Assembly (NCBI RefSeq): GCF_900102675.1
Contig: NZ_FMYX01000003.1
Coordinates: 434,001-498,000 of the forward strand
DNA: 64,000 nt
Reading direction: 5' to 3'
Source: Pseudomonas guariconensis
GTDB lineage: Bacteria > Pseudomonadota > Gammaproteobacteria > Pseudomonadales > Pseudomonadaceae
Translations under genes and position numbers: made by a program
Shown: positions 1 through 9,462 of the stretch, piece after piece
Position numbering within the stretch: position 1 is the first letter of the stretch
How the letters are laid out: each line of letters opens with the position of its first letter
Notes under the pieces: generated by a model
Told to the model about the DNA's origin: nothing
Database searches by the model: none
What the model saw: only the letters and a program-made list of their open reading frames with translations

Positions 1-1641
1 AAGGCGGTGCAGTGGGGCCAGGGCATCGTCGCTGCCGGTGTAGCGGGCGATCAGGTGCAGGTTGGCCACCGGTACGTAGAGCTTGGCGCCCTCTGCATAT
101 TCCAAGGTCAGGAACTCGGCGGCCTGGCCTTCGATTTCCAGGGTGGCCAGGCCCAGGTAACGTCCCACGCCGTGGTCGATATGCACCACGGGTGCACCTT
201 CGCGCAGTTCGGTGAGGTTCTTGATGACGGCATCGTTGGCCGCCTCACCACGTTTTTCGCGACGCCGGCGCTGCATCACGCGCTGGCCGAACAATGGGCT
301 CTCGGCGATCAGGGCCAGGCCTGGGTCATCCAGCAGCAGGCCGTCGTCGAGCGGGGCGATGGTGATGGCCAGGCGGTCCTTGCCGGTGACGAAGTCGGCC
401 CAGCCTTCGACGGTTTGAGGGCGCAGCTTCAAGCGCTCGAGCAGTTCCAGCAGCACTTCGCGGCGGCCGGCCGATTCGGCGGTGAACAGCACGCGTCCGG
501 GGAACTGCTCGAGGAAATTCGACAGCTCCGCCAGTGGCTGGTTGGCCTTGGCTTCGATCGCCAGATTCGGCAAGGCTCGCGCCGGGAACCGTAGGCGACC
601 CGCGCCGGTTTCGATCTCGTCGCTGCTGACCACGACCCGGGGCCACTGCTTGAGCTGGGCGAAGCAGTCCTCGACCGGCAGGAACAGCTCGGCCGGTGGC
701 AGCAGGGGGCGGGACAGGTCGCCGCGGCGCTCTTCGTAGCGTCCGCGCACATCGTTCCAGAAATGCTCGGCTGCCTGTTCGACACCCGGCAGGGAGAACA
801 CCTGGGTGTCGGTCGGCAAGTAGTCGAAGAGGGTCGAGGTTTCTTCGAAGAACAGCGGCAGGTAGTACTCGATACCGGCGGGAATGATGCCGCTGGTCAA
901 GTCCTGGAAAATCGCGCTGCGCCGGAAATCCACGTCGAAACGCTCACGAAAGCGCGCCTTGAAGCGGGTGACCTCGTCCTTCTGCATCGGGAACTCGCGG
1001 GCCGGCAGCAGGCGGACCGAGTCGACCTTGTCGATCGAGCGCTGGGTCTCGGGATCGAAGGTGCGCAGGGTCTCGATCTCATCGTCGAACAGGTCGATCC
1101 GGTAGGGCAGCTTGCTGCCCATGGGGAACAGGTCGATCAGGGCGCCGCGCACGGCGAACTCGCCATGCTCGTAGACCGTGTCGACGCAGCGGTAGCCGCT
1201 GGCTTCCAGGCGCGTGCGCATTTGTTCGACGTCGATCGTCTGGCCCACATCCAGCACCAGGCTGCTGCCCAGCAGGAAGCGGGTCGGGGCCAGGCGGTGC
1301 AGGGCGGTGGTGATCGGCACCACGAGGATGCCGTGATCGAGCTCAGGCAGCCGATAGAGACTGGCGATGCGCTGGGAAATGATGTCCTGGTGGGGCGAGA
1401 ACAGGTCGTAGGGCAGGGTTTCCCAATCGGGGAACGGCAGCACCGGCAGGTCGGGCGCGAAGAAGCGCAGCTCCTGTTCCAGGCGGTCGGCAGCCTGGCT
1501 GTCGGCGGTCAACAGCAGGGTGAAGCGACCGGCGCTGCTGGCGGCTTCGGCGATGGCCAGGCTCAGGGCGGCCCCGGGCAGGTTTCCCCAGGTTTGTTTG
1601 CCGGCCGTGGCCGATAATTGCGGTAGGCGCAGAACTGACAC
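1..1641 (-). CDS. mfd: Transcription-repair coupling factor Mfd, N-terminal 547 residues (cut by left edge)
   Basis: Mfd removes RNA polymerase stalled at DNA lesions and recruits UvrA for nucleotide excision repair. The visible 547 codons cover the UvrB-like N-terminal domains and run into the polymerase-interacting domain, where the motif HIDHGVGRYLGL is seen near residues 510-520. The protein starts at a GTG (VSVLRLPQLSA) and has the Pseudomonas-typical stretch DWETLPYDLFSPHQDIISQR. The family is about 1,150 residues long, so the translocase half lies left of the window. It is divergent from the GAPDH gene, as in other pseudomonads. The reading frame is open to base 1. Identification is firm; only the choice of GTG start is inferred. 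Confidence 0.96.
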   Translation of the reverse strand, partial: MSVLRLPQLSATAGKQTWGNLPGAALSLAIAEAASSAGRFTLLLTADSQAADRLEQELRFFAPDLPVLPFPDWETLPYDLFSPHQDIISQRIASLYRLPELDHGILVVPITTALHRLAPTRFLLGSSLVLDVGQTIDVEQMRTRLEASGYRCVDTVYEHGEFAVRGALIDLFPMGSKLPYRIDLFDDEIETLRTFDPETQRSIDKVDSVRLLPAREFPMQKDEVTRFKARFRERFDVDFRRSAIFQDLTSGIIPAGIEYYLPLFFEETSTLFDYLPTDTQVFSLPGVEQAAEHFWNDVRGRYEERRGDLSRPLLPPAELFLPVEDCFAQLKQWPRVVVSSDEIETGAGRLRFPARALPNLAIEAKANQPLAELSNFLEQFPGRVLFTAESAGRREVLLELLERLKLRPQTVEGWADFVTGKDRLAITIAPLDDGLLLDDPGLALIAESPLFGQRVMQRRRREKRGEAANDAVIKNLTELREGAPVVHIDHGVGRYLGLATLEIEGQAAEFLTLEYAEGAKLYVPVANLHLIARYTGSDDALAPLHRL

Positions 1642-1755
1642 GGGAGATTGGACTCCAAGCGTTGCGGCAAAGAGGACAATTGTACCGGTGCTGGTGCGCG
1701 CTGTCAGGCTCGGAAGGGCTTGGCGACGGGCACGAGCGGCGGCGACAGGCGCTCA

Positions 1756-1784
1756 TTGCCCGATACGTCGAGGGGCGTCATAAT
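1756..1784 (+). promoter_or_regulatory. Candidate sigma70 promoter for the GAPDH gene
   Basis: TTGCCC and CATAAT are separated by 17 bases, ending 25 bases before the proposed ATG. Spacing and position fit a sigma70 promoter, but the call rests on motif matching only. Confidence 0.4.
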
Positions 1785-1808
1785 GTAGCCCCTTTTTTCT
1801 CCCCCTAC

Positions 1809-3272
1809 ATGTGGAAGGTTCCCGTGACTCAGAAGCCCGACCAGTGTCTTGGTGAGTGGATCGATCGTGAAGCCCTGGCTGAAGCGATGATCCCGCTTAT
1901 CGGTCAGCTCTACCGCAACAATAACGTGGTGAGCTCGATCTATGGCCGCAGCCTGATCAATCGTTCGGTTATCTCGATCCTCAAAGCCCACCGCTTTGCC
2001 CGTCACCGTCAGACCGACGAAACCGAGCTGTCCGTCCACGAGACATTCCCCCTGCTCAAGGCCATGAGCGAGCTGAAACTGGGCGCCGCTTCGGTCGACC
2101 TGGGCAAGCTGGCAAACAAGTTCAAGCTCGAAGGCAACGGCCGCAGCGTCGAGCAGTTCGTGCGTGAAGAACTGGCCGATGTCGTCGGTCAGCAGAACCT
2201 GTCCGCCCGCAAGGGCACCGACGTCGTCCTGTACGGCTTCGGTCGCATCGGCCGCCTGCTGGCGCGTATCCTGATCGAGAAGACCGGTGGCGGCGACGGC
2301 CTGCGCCTGCGTGCAATCGTCGTGCGCAAGGGCGCCGAGAACGACCTGACCAAGCGTGCCAGCCTGCTGCGCCGCGACTCGGTACATGGTCCGTTCGACG
2401 GCACCATCGTCATCGACGAAGAGCACAACACCATCACCGCCAACGGCAACCTGATCCAGGTGATCTACTCCAACGATCCGGCCTCGATCGACTACACCCA
2501 ATACGGCATCGACAACGCCCTGCTGGTGGACAACACCGGTAAATGGCGTGACGCCGAAGGCCTGGGTCAGCATCTCAAGTGCCCTGGCATCAATCGCGTG
2601 ATCCTCACCGCTCCGGGCAAAGGCGCGCTGAAGAACATCGTTCACGGCATCAACCATGGCGATATCAGCGCCGATGACAAGATCATCTCCGCTGCGTCCT
2701 GCACCACCAACGCCATCGTGCCGGTGCTCAAGGCCGTCAATGACCAGTACGGCATCATCAACGGCCACGTCGAAACCGTTCACTCGTTCACCAACGACCA
2801 GAACCTGATCGACAACTTCCACAAGGGTAGCCGCCGCGGCCGCGCCGCACCGTTGAACATGGTCATCACCGAGACCGGCGCAGCCACCGCTGCAGCCAAG
2901 GCACTGCCTGTGCTCAAGGGCAAGCTGACCGGCAACGCCATTCGCGTGCCGACGCCGAACGTCTCGATGGCCATCCTCAATCTGAACCTGGAAAAGGCCA
3001 CCAACCGCGACGAGATCAACGAGTACCTGCGCCAGACCGCCATGCACTCGGAACTGCACAAGCAGATCGATTACGTCAGCTCCCAGGAAGTGGTCTCCAC
3101 CGACTTCGTGGGCTCGCGCCACGCCGGTGTGGTCGACGCCGAAGCGACCATCTGCAACGACAACCGCGTTGTCCTGTACGTCTGGTACGACAACGAGTTC
3201 GGTTATAGCTGCCAGGTGGTGCGTGTGATGGAAGAGATGGCTGGTGTGAACCCGCCAGCGTTTCCACGCTGA
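1809..3272 (+). CDS. gapB: Glyceraldehyde-3-phosphate dehydrogenase, long Pseudomonas type (487 aa)
   Basis: Interconverts glyceraldehyde 3-phosphate and 1,3-bisphosphoglycerate with NAD(P). The protein has the long (487-residue) architecture found next to mfd in Pseudomonas: an extra N-terminal region of about 135 residues, then the nucleotide-binding motif GFGRIGR at residues 143-149, and the catalytic cysteine in SAASCTTNA (Cys298). The frame stays open further upstream, but the ATG at 1809 (MWKVPVTQ) gives the family length; a GTG five codons later is an alternative. A strong terminator follows directly. The divergent mfd neighbour supports orthology with the genus-wide gapB; whether it acts in gluconeogenesis or glycolysis cannot be told from sequence. 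Confidence 0.93.
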   Translation: MWKVPVTQKPDQCLGEWIDREALAEAMIPLIGQLYRNNNVVSSIYGRSLINRSVISILKAHRFARHRQTDETELSVHETFPLLKAMSELKLGAASVDLGKLANKFKLEGNGRSVEQFVREELADVVGQQNLSARKGTDVVLYGFGRIGRLLARILIEKTGGGDGLRLRAIVVRKGAENDLTKRASLLRRDSVHGPFDGTIVIDEEHNTITANGNLIQVIYSNDPASIDYTQYGIDNALLVDNTGKWRDAEGLGQHLKCPGINRVILTAPGKGALKNIVHGINHGDISADDKIISAASCTTNAIVPVLKAVNDQYGIINGHVETVHSFTNDQNLIDNFHKGSRRGRAAPLNMVITETGAATAAAKALPVLKGKLTGNAIRVPTPNVSMAILNLNLEKATNRDEINEYLRQTAMHSELHKQIDYVSSQEVVSTDFVGSRHAGVVDAEATICNDNRVVLYVWYDNEFGYSCQVVRVMEEMAGVNPPAFPR

Positions 3273-3293
3273 TCCGCTTGTAATGCGTTGAAG

Positions 3294-3324
3294 AAACGGG
3301 AACCTTCGGGTTCCCGTTTTTTTT
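3294..3324 (+). terminator. Rho-independent terminator after gapB
   Basis: An 11-bp perfect stem (AAACGGGAACC with GGTTCCCGTTT) closes a TTCG tetraloop and runs into eight T residues. A textbook intrinsic terminator 22 bases after the gapB stop. Confidence 0.93.
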
Positions 3325-3386
3325 ATGCCGTGTGCGGGCATTCATGGGTAAGCCTGCGAAGAGGTCAGTACGGCCAGTCGAGAAAC

Positions 3387-4391
3387 TTGAAATTGCGTAA
3401 AGGTCTTCTGCTCACCCTGATGTTCCTGGTTGGCTGCGACCAGGCTCCGAGCCTGGAGCGCTTTGGCGGCCCGACCATGGGCAGCAGCTACAGCATCCAG
3501 TATGTCCGCGAGCCGGGTGGACCATCGCGCCTCGAGGTGCAGGAGGCAGTGGAAGCCATCCTGCGTGATGTCGACGAGCACTATTCAACCTACCGTGGCG
3601 ATTCTGCGGTCAGCCGCTTCAACCAGTTGCAGGCAGGCCAATGCCAAGCGCTGGGAAAGGACATGCTGGCGTTGGTCGGGTTTGGTCAGCAGTTGGCCGA
3701 ACAAAGCCAGGGCGCTTTCGACCTGACCGTCGAGCCATTGCTCGATCTCTGGGGCTTCGGCCCTCAGGCGCGCCAAGAGCAGGTGCCTGACCCGTTGCAG
3801 TTGGCCCAGGCCCGTCAGCGCGTCGGCTATCACCACTTGCGCATCGATGGCGACATCCTGTGCAAGGACGCTGCAGTGGAACTGGATTTCAACAGTATCG
3901 CCGCAGGCCACGCCGTGGACCTGATCGCCGAGCGCCTAGGGGCGATGGGCGTCGCAAGCTTTCTTGTCGAAGCCACGGGCGAACTCAAGGCTGTGGGTCG
4001 CAAGCCCGATGGCGGTCCGTGGCGGGTGGCTCTGGAACTGCCGCGCGAAGACCGTCAGGTCGCGCGCCAAGTCATCGCCGTGGATGGTCTGGCTGTATCG
4101 ACCTCGGGTGACTATCGGCACTATTTCAAGGACAATGGCCGGCGCTATTCGCACACCTTCGATGCCCGCTTGGGGCGTCCGGTCGAACATGACCTGGCTG
4201 CTGTCACCGTGCTCGATGCCTCGGCGCTCCAAGCCGATGGCTACTCGACCTTGTTGTTGATCCTGGGGCCGGAACAAGGCTGGGACTTCGCTGTCGCCCA
4301 TGGTATTGCCGCGGTGCTGGTGACCCGGGCCGAGGGTGGCTTCGTCTCTCGTGTTACGCCTGCGTTCGAGCGGGCACTGAAAGGCGAGTGA
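3387..4391 (+). CDS. apbE: FAD:protein FMN transferase ApbE, lipoprotein
   Basis: ApbE transfers FMN from FAD onto Thr/Ser of target proteins such as NqrB/NqrC and RnfG, in the periplasm. The N-terminus is a lipoprotein signal (LKLRKGLLLTLMFLVGC) with lipobox LVGC, followed by the ApbE signature region PTMGSSYSIQY and, further on, ELDFNSIAAGHAVDLIAE and VSTSGDYRHYF. I take the TTG at 3387 as the start because it places the signal peptide at the extreme N-terminus; no strong ribosome site is visible, and a second TTG two codons later is possible. In P. aeruginosa this gene ends the nqr cluster; here no nqr gene lies between gapB and apbE, so its target must be encoded elsewhere. Confidence 0.88.
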   Translation: MKLRKGLLLTLMFLVGCDQAPSLERFGGPTMGSSYSIQYVREPGGPSRLEVQEAVEAILRDVDEHYSTYRGDSAVSRFNQLQAGQCQALGKDMLALVGFGQQLAEQSQGAFDLTVEPLLDLWGFGPQARQEQVPDPLQLAQARQRVGYHHLRIDGDILCKDAAVELDFNSIAAGHAVDLIAERLGAMGVASFLVEATGELKAVGRKPDGGPWRVALELPREDRQVARQVIAVDGLAVSTSGDYRHYFKDNGRRYSHTFDARLGRPVEHDLAAVTVLDASALQADGYSTLLLILGPEQGWDFAVAHGIAAVLVTRAEGGFVSRVTPAFERALKGE

Positions 4392-4593
4392 AAGCGCAAA
4401 CACGGATGATCGTCGCCAGGGAATCGGTGAATGACATGTAGTGCAGGCAAAATTGGCCTACGACGCGACCAAGGGTTAATGTGCGCGGCGTTCACGCTTG
4501 ATTAGACTGCACCCGAATTTTCTCATGGCGCCCCGGCGACATGATCGTGCCCCGCGGCCATCCGGTCGGCGGGCCAGTTCTGAAGGAGTACGC

Positions 4594-5988
4594 ATGGCTG
4601 TCTATAACTACGACGTAGTGGTGCTGGGTTCCGGCCCGGCCGGAGAAGGTGCGGCAATGAATGCCGCCAAAGCAGGACGCAAGGTGGCCATGGTCGACAG
4701 CCGTCGCCAGGTCGGCGGCAACTGCACTCACTTGGGCACCATCCCGTCCAAGGCCCTGCGTCACTCGGTGCGCCAGATCATGCAGTTCAACACCAACCCG
4801 ATGTTCCGCGCCATCGGTGAGCCGCGCTGGTTCTCCTTCCCCGATGTGCTCAAGAGCGCCGAGAAGGTGATCTCCAAGCAAGTGGCCTCGCGCACCGGCT
4901 ACTACGCGCGCAACCGCGTCGACGTGTTCGTCGGCACCGGCAGCTTCGCCGATGAGCAGACCGTCGAAGTGGTGTGCTCCAACGGTGTGGTCGAGAAACT
5001 GGTCGCCAAGCACATCATCATCGCCACCGGCTCGCGTCCGTACCGTCCGGCCGATATCGACTTCCACCACCCGCGCGTCTACGACAGCGACACCATCCTC
5101 AGCCTGAGCCATACCCCGCGCAAGCTGATCGTCTATGGCGCTGGCGTGATCGGTTGTGAATACGCCTCCATTTTCAGTGGCCTGGGCGTGCTGGTCGAGC
5201 TGGTGGATAACCGCGGCCAACTGCTGAGCTTCCTGGATTCGGAAATCTCCCAGGCGCTGAGCTACCACTTCAGCAACAACAACATCACTGTACGCCACAA
5301 CGAGGAGTACGAGCGGGTCGAAGGCTTGGACAACGGTGTGATCCTGCACTTGAAGTCGGGCAAGAAGATCAAGGCCGATGCCTTGCTGTGGTGCAACGGC
5401 CGTACCGGCAACACTGACAAGCTGGGCCTGGAGAACATCGGAATCAAGGTCAACAGCCGCGGCCAGATCGAGGTCGACGAGGCCTACCGTACCAGCGTGC
5501 CGAACGTCTATGGCGCCGGTGACGTGATCGGCTGGCCGAGCCTGGCCAGCGCTGCCCACGACCAGGGGCGTTCCGCCGCTGGCAGCATCGTCGACAATGG
5601 CAGCTGGCGTTTCGTCGATGACGTGCCGACCGGCATCTACACCATTCCGGAGATCAGCTCGATCGGCAAGAACGAGCAGGAGCTGACGCAGGCCAAGGTG
5701 CCGTATGAAGTGGGTAAGGCCTTCTTCAAGAGCATGGCCCGTGCCCAGATCGCCGGTGAGCCTCAGGGCATGCTGAAGATCCTGTTCCACCGCGAGACCT
5801 TGGAAATCCTGGGTGTACACTGCTTCGGCTACCAGGCCTCGGAGATCGTCCACATCGGCCAGGCGATCATGAACCAGCCCGGTGAGCAGAACAATCTGAA
5901 GTACTTCGTCAACACCACCTTCAACTACCCGACCATGGCCGAAGCCTATCGGGTAGCGGCCTACGACGGCCTGAACCGGCTTTTTTGA
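4594..5988 (+). CDS. sthA: Soluble pyridine nucleotide transhydrogenase
   Basis: Flavoprotein that passes hydride between NADPH and NAD, balancing the cytoplasmic cofactor pools. The 464-residue protein starts [19 protein letters not shown] with an FAD-binding Rossmann motif, has a second dinucleotide motif [13 protein letters not shown], and ends with the pyridine nucleotide-disulfide oxidoreductase dimerisation domain. The position of the redox disulfide of related enzymes reads CTHLGT, with only one cysteine, which is the diagnostic mark of this transhydrogenase. The ATG at 4594 follows a strong GAAGGAGT ribosome site, so the open frame upstream is not used. About 200 bases without a gene precede it. 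Confidence 0.96.
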   Translation: MAVYNYDVVVLGSGPAGEGAAMNAAKAGRKVAMVDSRRQVGGNCTHLGTIPSKALRHSVRQIMQFNTNPMFRAIGEPRWFSFPDVLKSAEKVISKQVASRTGYYARNRVDVFVGTGSFADEQTVEVVCSNGVVEKLVAKHIIIATGSRPYRPADIDFHHPRVYDSDTILSLSHTPRKLIVYGAGVIGCEYASIFSGLGVLVELVDNRGQLLSFLDSEISQALSYHFSNNNITVRHNEEYERVEGLDNGVILHLKSGKKIKADALLWCNGRTGNTDKLGLENIGIKVNSRGQIEVDEAYRTSVPNVYGAGDVIGWPSLASAAHDQGRSAAGSIVDNGSWRFVDDVPTGIYTIPEISSIGKNEQELTQAKVPYEVGKAFFKSMARAQIAGEPQGMLKILFHRETLEILGVHCFGYQASEIVHIGQAIMNQPGEQNNLKYFVNTTFNYPTMAEAYRVAAYDGLNRLF

Positions 5989-6030
5989 GCGGCTCCGGCC
6001 GGTGGCCTGAGCCGGTCGGGGAGTCCGGAT

Positions 6031-6753
6031 TCAGCCCTTCCCAAGGGTGGTCATGGCCAAACCGGGAAAGTCTGTAATCAGGCTGTCTACGCCAAAGTCG
6101 GCGAGCCGGCGCATCAGCGCCGGTTCGTTGACCGTCCACACCGATACGTGCAACCCCTGACGCTGTGCCTTGATCAGGCGCTCGGGCGTGCACAGTGTCC
6201 AGTTCAAGGCCAGCATCTGGCAGCCATAGTTCTGGGCCACCTTCAGCGGGTCGAGCCAGGCGTACTCGGCGACCAGTCCGCGAGACACATCCGGCACCAG
6301 TTCCAGCGCGGCGCCAAGCACCTCCCGGGAGCTCGAGGTAATGGTGATCTTGTCCAGCAGGCCGTACTGCTGCGCCAGCTCGCGAATCGCCAGCACGGTA
6401 CTGGCGGCGCGGGTACGCGAGGCGCTCTTGACCTCCAGTTGCCAATGCGCGAAAGCGCACTTCTCGAACAGCTCTGCCAGGCGTGGGATGGGGCAGGGCT
6501 GCACCCAGCCCGGGCCGCCCTTACGTGCATCGTAGGTGACCAGCTCGGCGGCGGTGTGCTCGACCACCTTGCCGCGCCGACCGGTGGTGCGCTTGAGCGT
6601 CGGGTCGTGGATCACCATCAGCTCGTTGTCGGCCGACAGGTGCAGGTCCAGTTCGCAGCGATCGACGCCATGTGACAAGCACTGGCGGAAGCTGTTCAGG
6701 GTATTCTCGGGCGCTTCGCCCTTGGCGCCGCGATGGCCATAGATCAGGGTCAC
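6031..6753 (-). CDS. glpQ: Glycerophosphodiester phosphodiesterase, cytoplasmic (240 aa)
   Basis: Hydrolyses glycerophosphodiesters to an alcohol and glycerol 3-phosphate. The protein opens with the GDPD signature YGHRGAKGEAPENT and the paired acidic/histidine motif ELDLHLSADNELMVIHDPTL, both metal and catalytic sites of the TIM-barrel family. Its length (240) and lack of a signal peptide match the cytoplasmic UgpQ-like branch rather than periplasmic GlpQ. It lies convergent to sthA and upstream of nothing obvious in its own direction; the PilZ gene upstream on the same strand is only 31 bases away, so the two may be co-transcribed. Symbol glpQ follows Pseudomonas usage; ugpQ would be equally fair. 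Confidence 0.9.
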   Translation of the reverse strand: MTLIYGHRGAKGEAPENTLNSFRQCLSHGVDRCELDLHLSADNELMVIHDPTLKRTTGRRGKVVEHTAAELVTYDARKGGPGWVQPCPIPRLAELFEKCAFAHWQLEVKSASRTRAASTVLAIRELAQQYGLLDKITITSSSREVLGAALELVPDVSRGLVAEYAWLDPLKVAQNYGCQMLALNWTLCTPERLIKAQRQGLHVSVWTVNEPALMRRLADFGVDSLITDFPGLAMTTLGKG

Positions 6754-6784
6754 GTTCGTTCCTTCAGGTCAAAATGGAAAAGGC

Positions 6785-7369
6785 TCAAGAGGCGGGGTCG
6801 TTCTGTTCCAGCGCCTGGCGTCGTTGTTGTTGCTGGCGCTGCAGGATGTACCGGGCCAGCAGTTGGCGCTGGGCGTCGGTCATGTCGATGAATTCGGTGC
6901 CGACCTCGTGATTGCCTTCCGGGCGTGGGTCGCAGTGGGTGACCCGCGCGCGCAGCAGTAGGCCGAGGGCACGGGGCATGAGGATCATCTTCACTGCCAG
7001 TCGCGTACCGGGGGCGATGGGCGTTGCATGGGCGAACTCGATGCCGCCTTCGGAGAGAATCACCCGCCGGGGCTTGCTGATTTCACCCAGCAGGGTCTGG
7101 GCGAGCACCGCGCTGAGCAGGTCGATGCGTTTGTTCTGTACCCGCAGGAAGGCCGCGAGGGTGCGGTCCTTCTCGCTCAACTGGCGCATCAGGTGCTGGG
7201 ACTCGAAGTCGGCCAGGTGCAGTTCGCTGAGCAGATTGAACAGCGGTGAAGCATCCTGCAACAGGTCTGTCTCCTGGCCTTGGGCCGTGTCCAAGGCGTT
7301 GATTTCAAGTGCGATACTGTCTTCGATGCGGTAGTATTCGCGGCGATCTTCTTCGTCTAGTGTCGTCAT
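6785..7369 (-). CDS. PilZ-domain protein (194 aa), probable c-di-GMP receptor
   Basis: PilZ domains bind cyclic di-GMP through an RxxxR motif and a D/NxSxxG motif. Here RREYYR lies near the N-terminus (residues 9-14) and ILSEGGIEF near residue 110; the two motifs are separated by about 95 residues of helical sequence, unlike the compact PilZ fold, so ligand binding is likely but not certain. The ATG at 7369 (MTTLDEEDRREYY) is the only good start after the divergent lolC promoter region. The tail is glutamine-rich (QRQQQQRRQ). Gene order with glpQ and lolC is the same as in other pseudomonads. The specific target is unknown. Confidence 0.85.
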   Translation of the reverse strand: MTTLDEEDRREYYRIEDSIALEINALDTAQGQETDLLQDASPLFNLLSELHLADFESQHLMRQLSEKDRTLAAFLRVQNKRIDLLSAVLAQTLLGEISKPRRVILSEGGIEFAHATPIAPGTRLAVKMILMPRALGLLLRARVTHCDPRPEGNHEVGTEFIDMTDAQRQLLARYILQRQQQQRRQALEQNDPAS

Positions 7370-7462
7370 GGCGAACCCATGGTTACGGCGGTGGTCCGAG
7401 TGTAAAGCCGCTGCAGGCGCCCTGCCACAAGGACGTTCCCTTTCATCCGAACAAGCCCCGAC

Positions 7463-8713
7463 ATGTTCAGACCTCTTTTCGTATTCATTGGCACCCGCTA
7501 CACCCGTGCCAAGCGTCGCAACCACTTCGTCTCGTTCATTTCGCTGACTTCGATGATCGGCCTCGCCCTTGGCGTGGTGGTGATGATCGTGGTGCTGTCG
7601 GTCATGAACGGCTTCGACCACGAGATGCGTACCCGCGTGCTGGGCATGATCCCCCATGCCACGCTCGAAACCGGCCAACCGCTGAACAACTGGTCGGGTC
7701 TTGCCCAACAAGTAAAGCAGAATCCACAGGTGCTGGCGGTCGCGCCCTTCACCCAGATGCAGGGGTTGCTGACTCATGACGGCAAGGTGCAGAAGGTGCT
7801 GCTCAACGGCATCGACCCTGCGCTGGAGCGGCAGGTATCCATCATCGAGAATTTCGTCCTGGAGGGCAGCCTCGACAAGCTGGCGCCGGGCGAATGGGGC
7901 ATCATGATCGGTGACAAAGCCGCGGCCAAGCTGGGCGTGGGTATCGGCGACAAGCTGACCTTCGTCGCCCCGGAGGTCAGCGTGACCCCGGCGGGCATGT
8001 TCCCGCGCATGAAGCGCTTCACCGTGGTCGGCACCTTCCACGTTGGCGCCGGCGAAATCGACGGTTACCTGGGCCTGACCAACATCAGCGACCTCTCCCG
8101 CCTGCACCGCTGGAAGGCCGACCAGGTCCAGGGCCTGCGCCTGAAGTTCGACGACCTGTTCCAGGCCCCGCGTGTGGCCTGGGATATCGCCCAACGCCTG
8201 GGCGAGCAGGAGTTCTACACCCGCGACTGGACTCGCAGCCACGGCAACCTGTACCAGGCCATCCGTATGGAGAAGGCCATGATCGGCCTGTTGCTGCTGC
8301 TGATCGTGGCGGTGGCGGCATTCAACATCATTTCCACACTGGTGATGGTGGTCAACGACAAGCGTGGCGACATCGCCATCCTGCGTACCCTCGGCGCCAC
8401 GCCGGGGCAGATCATGGCCATCTTCATGGTCCAGGGGACGGTGATCGGCGTGGTCGGCACGTTGATCGGTGCCGTCGTCGGCATCGTCGCCGCACTCAAT
8501 GTCAGTGCGGTGATCGCCGGCATCGAGAAGCTGATCGGGCACAAATTCCTGAACGCGGATGTGTACTTCATCGATTACCTGCCGTCGCAGATCATGGCCG
8601 AGGACGTCTGGATGGTCTGCGGTGCGGCGTTGGTCCTGAGTTTCTTTGCCACCCTGTATCCGGCCTGGCGTGCGGCCCGCACCCAGCCAGCAGAGGCGCT
8701 ACGTTATGAGTGA
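7463..8713 (+). CDS. lolC: Lipoprotein-releasing ABC transporter permease LolC
   Basis: Inner-membrane permease of the LolCDE complex, which extracts outer-membrane lipoproteins and hands them to LolA. The 416-residue protein begins [20 protein letters not shown], has one membrane helix near residues 25-50, a large periplasmic domain, and three C-terminal helices in the FtsX/MacB-like permease region. The start is the ATG at 7463. The stop overlaps the lolD start by 8 bases, indicating translational coupling. It is paralogous to the downstream lolE; both open with nearly the same 20 residues. Which of the two is called C or E follows gene order. Confidence 0.93.
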   Translation: MFRPLFVFIGTRYTRAKRRNHFVSFISLTSMIGLALGVVVMIVVLSVMNGFDHEMRTRVLGMIPHATLETGQPLNNWSGLAQQVKQNPQVLAVAPFTQMQGLLTHDGKVQKVLLNGIDPALERQVSIIENFVLEGSLDKLAPGEWGIMIGDKAAAKLGVGIGDKLTFVAPEVSVTPAGMFPRMKRFTVVGTFHVGAGEIDGYLGLTNISDLSRLHRWKADQVQGLRLKFDDLFQAPRVAWDIAQRLGEQEFYTRDWTRSHGNLYQAIRMEKAMIGLLLLLIVAVAAFNIISTLVMVVNDKRGDIAILRTLGATPGQIMAIFMVQGTVIGVVGTLIGAVVGIVAALNVSAVIAGIEKLIGHKFLNADVYFIDYLPSQIMAEDVWMVCGAALVLSFFATLYPAWRAARTQPAEALRYE

Positions 8714-9401
8714 GTCGCGCATGAATAAAGCCGTACTGAGCTGCCGCAACCTGGGCAAGTCCTACGAGGAAGGGCCGGAGTCGGTGAAGGTGCTGTCCGG
8801 GTTGAACCTGGAGCTGCATGCAGGTGAGCGGGTGGCCATCGTCGGCAGCTCCGGCTCCGGCAAGAGTACCTTGCTGAACCTGCTTGGCGGCCTCGACACT
8901 CCCACCCAGGGCAGTGTCTGGCTCGCGGGCGAGGAGCTGTCTGCCCTTGGCGAGCGCGCCCGTGGCCTGCTACGCAACCGTGCGCTGGGCTTCGTCTACC
9001 AGTTCCACCATCTGCTGCCGGAGTTCACCGCCCTGGAGAACGCCTGCATGCCGCTGCTGATCGGCCGCACGCCGATCCCCGAAGCGCGTGAGCGCGCCGA
9101 GGCCCTGCTCAAGCGGGTGGGCCTGGGTCATCGTCTGAACCACAAGCCGGCCGAACTTTCCGGTGGCGAGCGCCAGCGCGTGGCAATCGCCCGTGCCCTG
9201 GTCAACCGCCCGGGCCTGGTGATGCTCGACGAGCCCACCGGCAACCTCGATCACCACACCGCCCTTGGTATCCAGGAATTGATGCAGGAGCTGTCCAGCG
9301 CTTCGCAGACGGCGTTCCTGGTGGTCACCCACGACTTGAACCTGGCGCGTCAGATGGACCGCGTGCTGCACCTGGAAGACGGCCGTCTGGTGCCGATCTG
9401 A
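8706..9401 (+). CDS. lolD: Lipoprotein-releasing ABC transporter ATPase LolD
   Basis: ATPase that powers LolCDE. All ABC motifs are present: Walker [10 protein letters not shown], the Q-loop region [11 protein letters not shown], signature [10 protein letters not shown], Walker [13 protein letters not shown] and the H-loop VVTHD. Length 231 residues from the ATG at 8706 ([10 protein letters not shown]), which overlaps the lolC stop; an internal ATG at 8721 (MNKAVLSC) would give 226 residues and is also plausible, since the family is about 227. Lies in the middle of the lolC-lolD-lolE operon with 61 bases to lolE. Confidence 0.95.
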   Translation: MSESRMNKAVLSCRNLGKSYEEGPESVKVLSGLNLELHAGERVAIVGSSGSGKSTLLNLLGGLDTPTQGSVWLAGEELSALGERARGLLRNRALGFVYQFHHLLPEFTALENACMPLLIGRTPIPEARERAEALLKRVGLGHRLNHKPAELSGGERQRVAIARALVNRPGLVMLDEPTGNLDHHTALGIQELMQELSSASQTAFLVVTHDLNLARQMDRVLHLEDGRLVPI

Positions 9402-9462
9402 GTCGATTGCACGGCGCGGCACGGGCTGCGCCGTAACCTTTTTTCATTGGGTGTTCTCGTAC

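Noticed and set aside
763-1617. 284-codon plus-strand frame inside mfd
   Set aside because: mfd on the minus strand shows clear family sequence over the whole stretch.
1704-3341. 545-codon open frame antisense to gapB
   Set aside because: Mirror of a GC-rich gene; no domain and no ribosome site.
4492-5853. 453-codon open frame antisense to sthA
   Set aside because: Same reason; sthA is unambiguous on the plus strand.
5991-6015. Strong G/C hairpin (CGGCTC and GAGCCG arms) between sthA and glpQ
   Set aside because: No T-tract on either strand after the stem; could stop converging transcription but I could not support it as a terminator.
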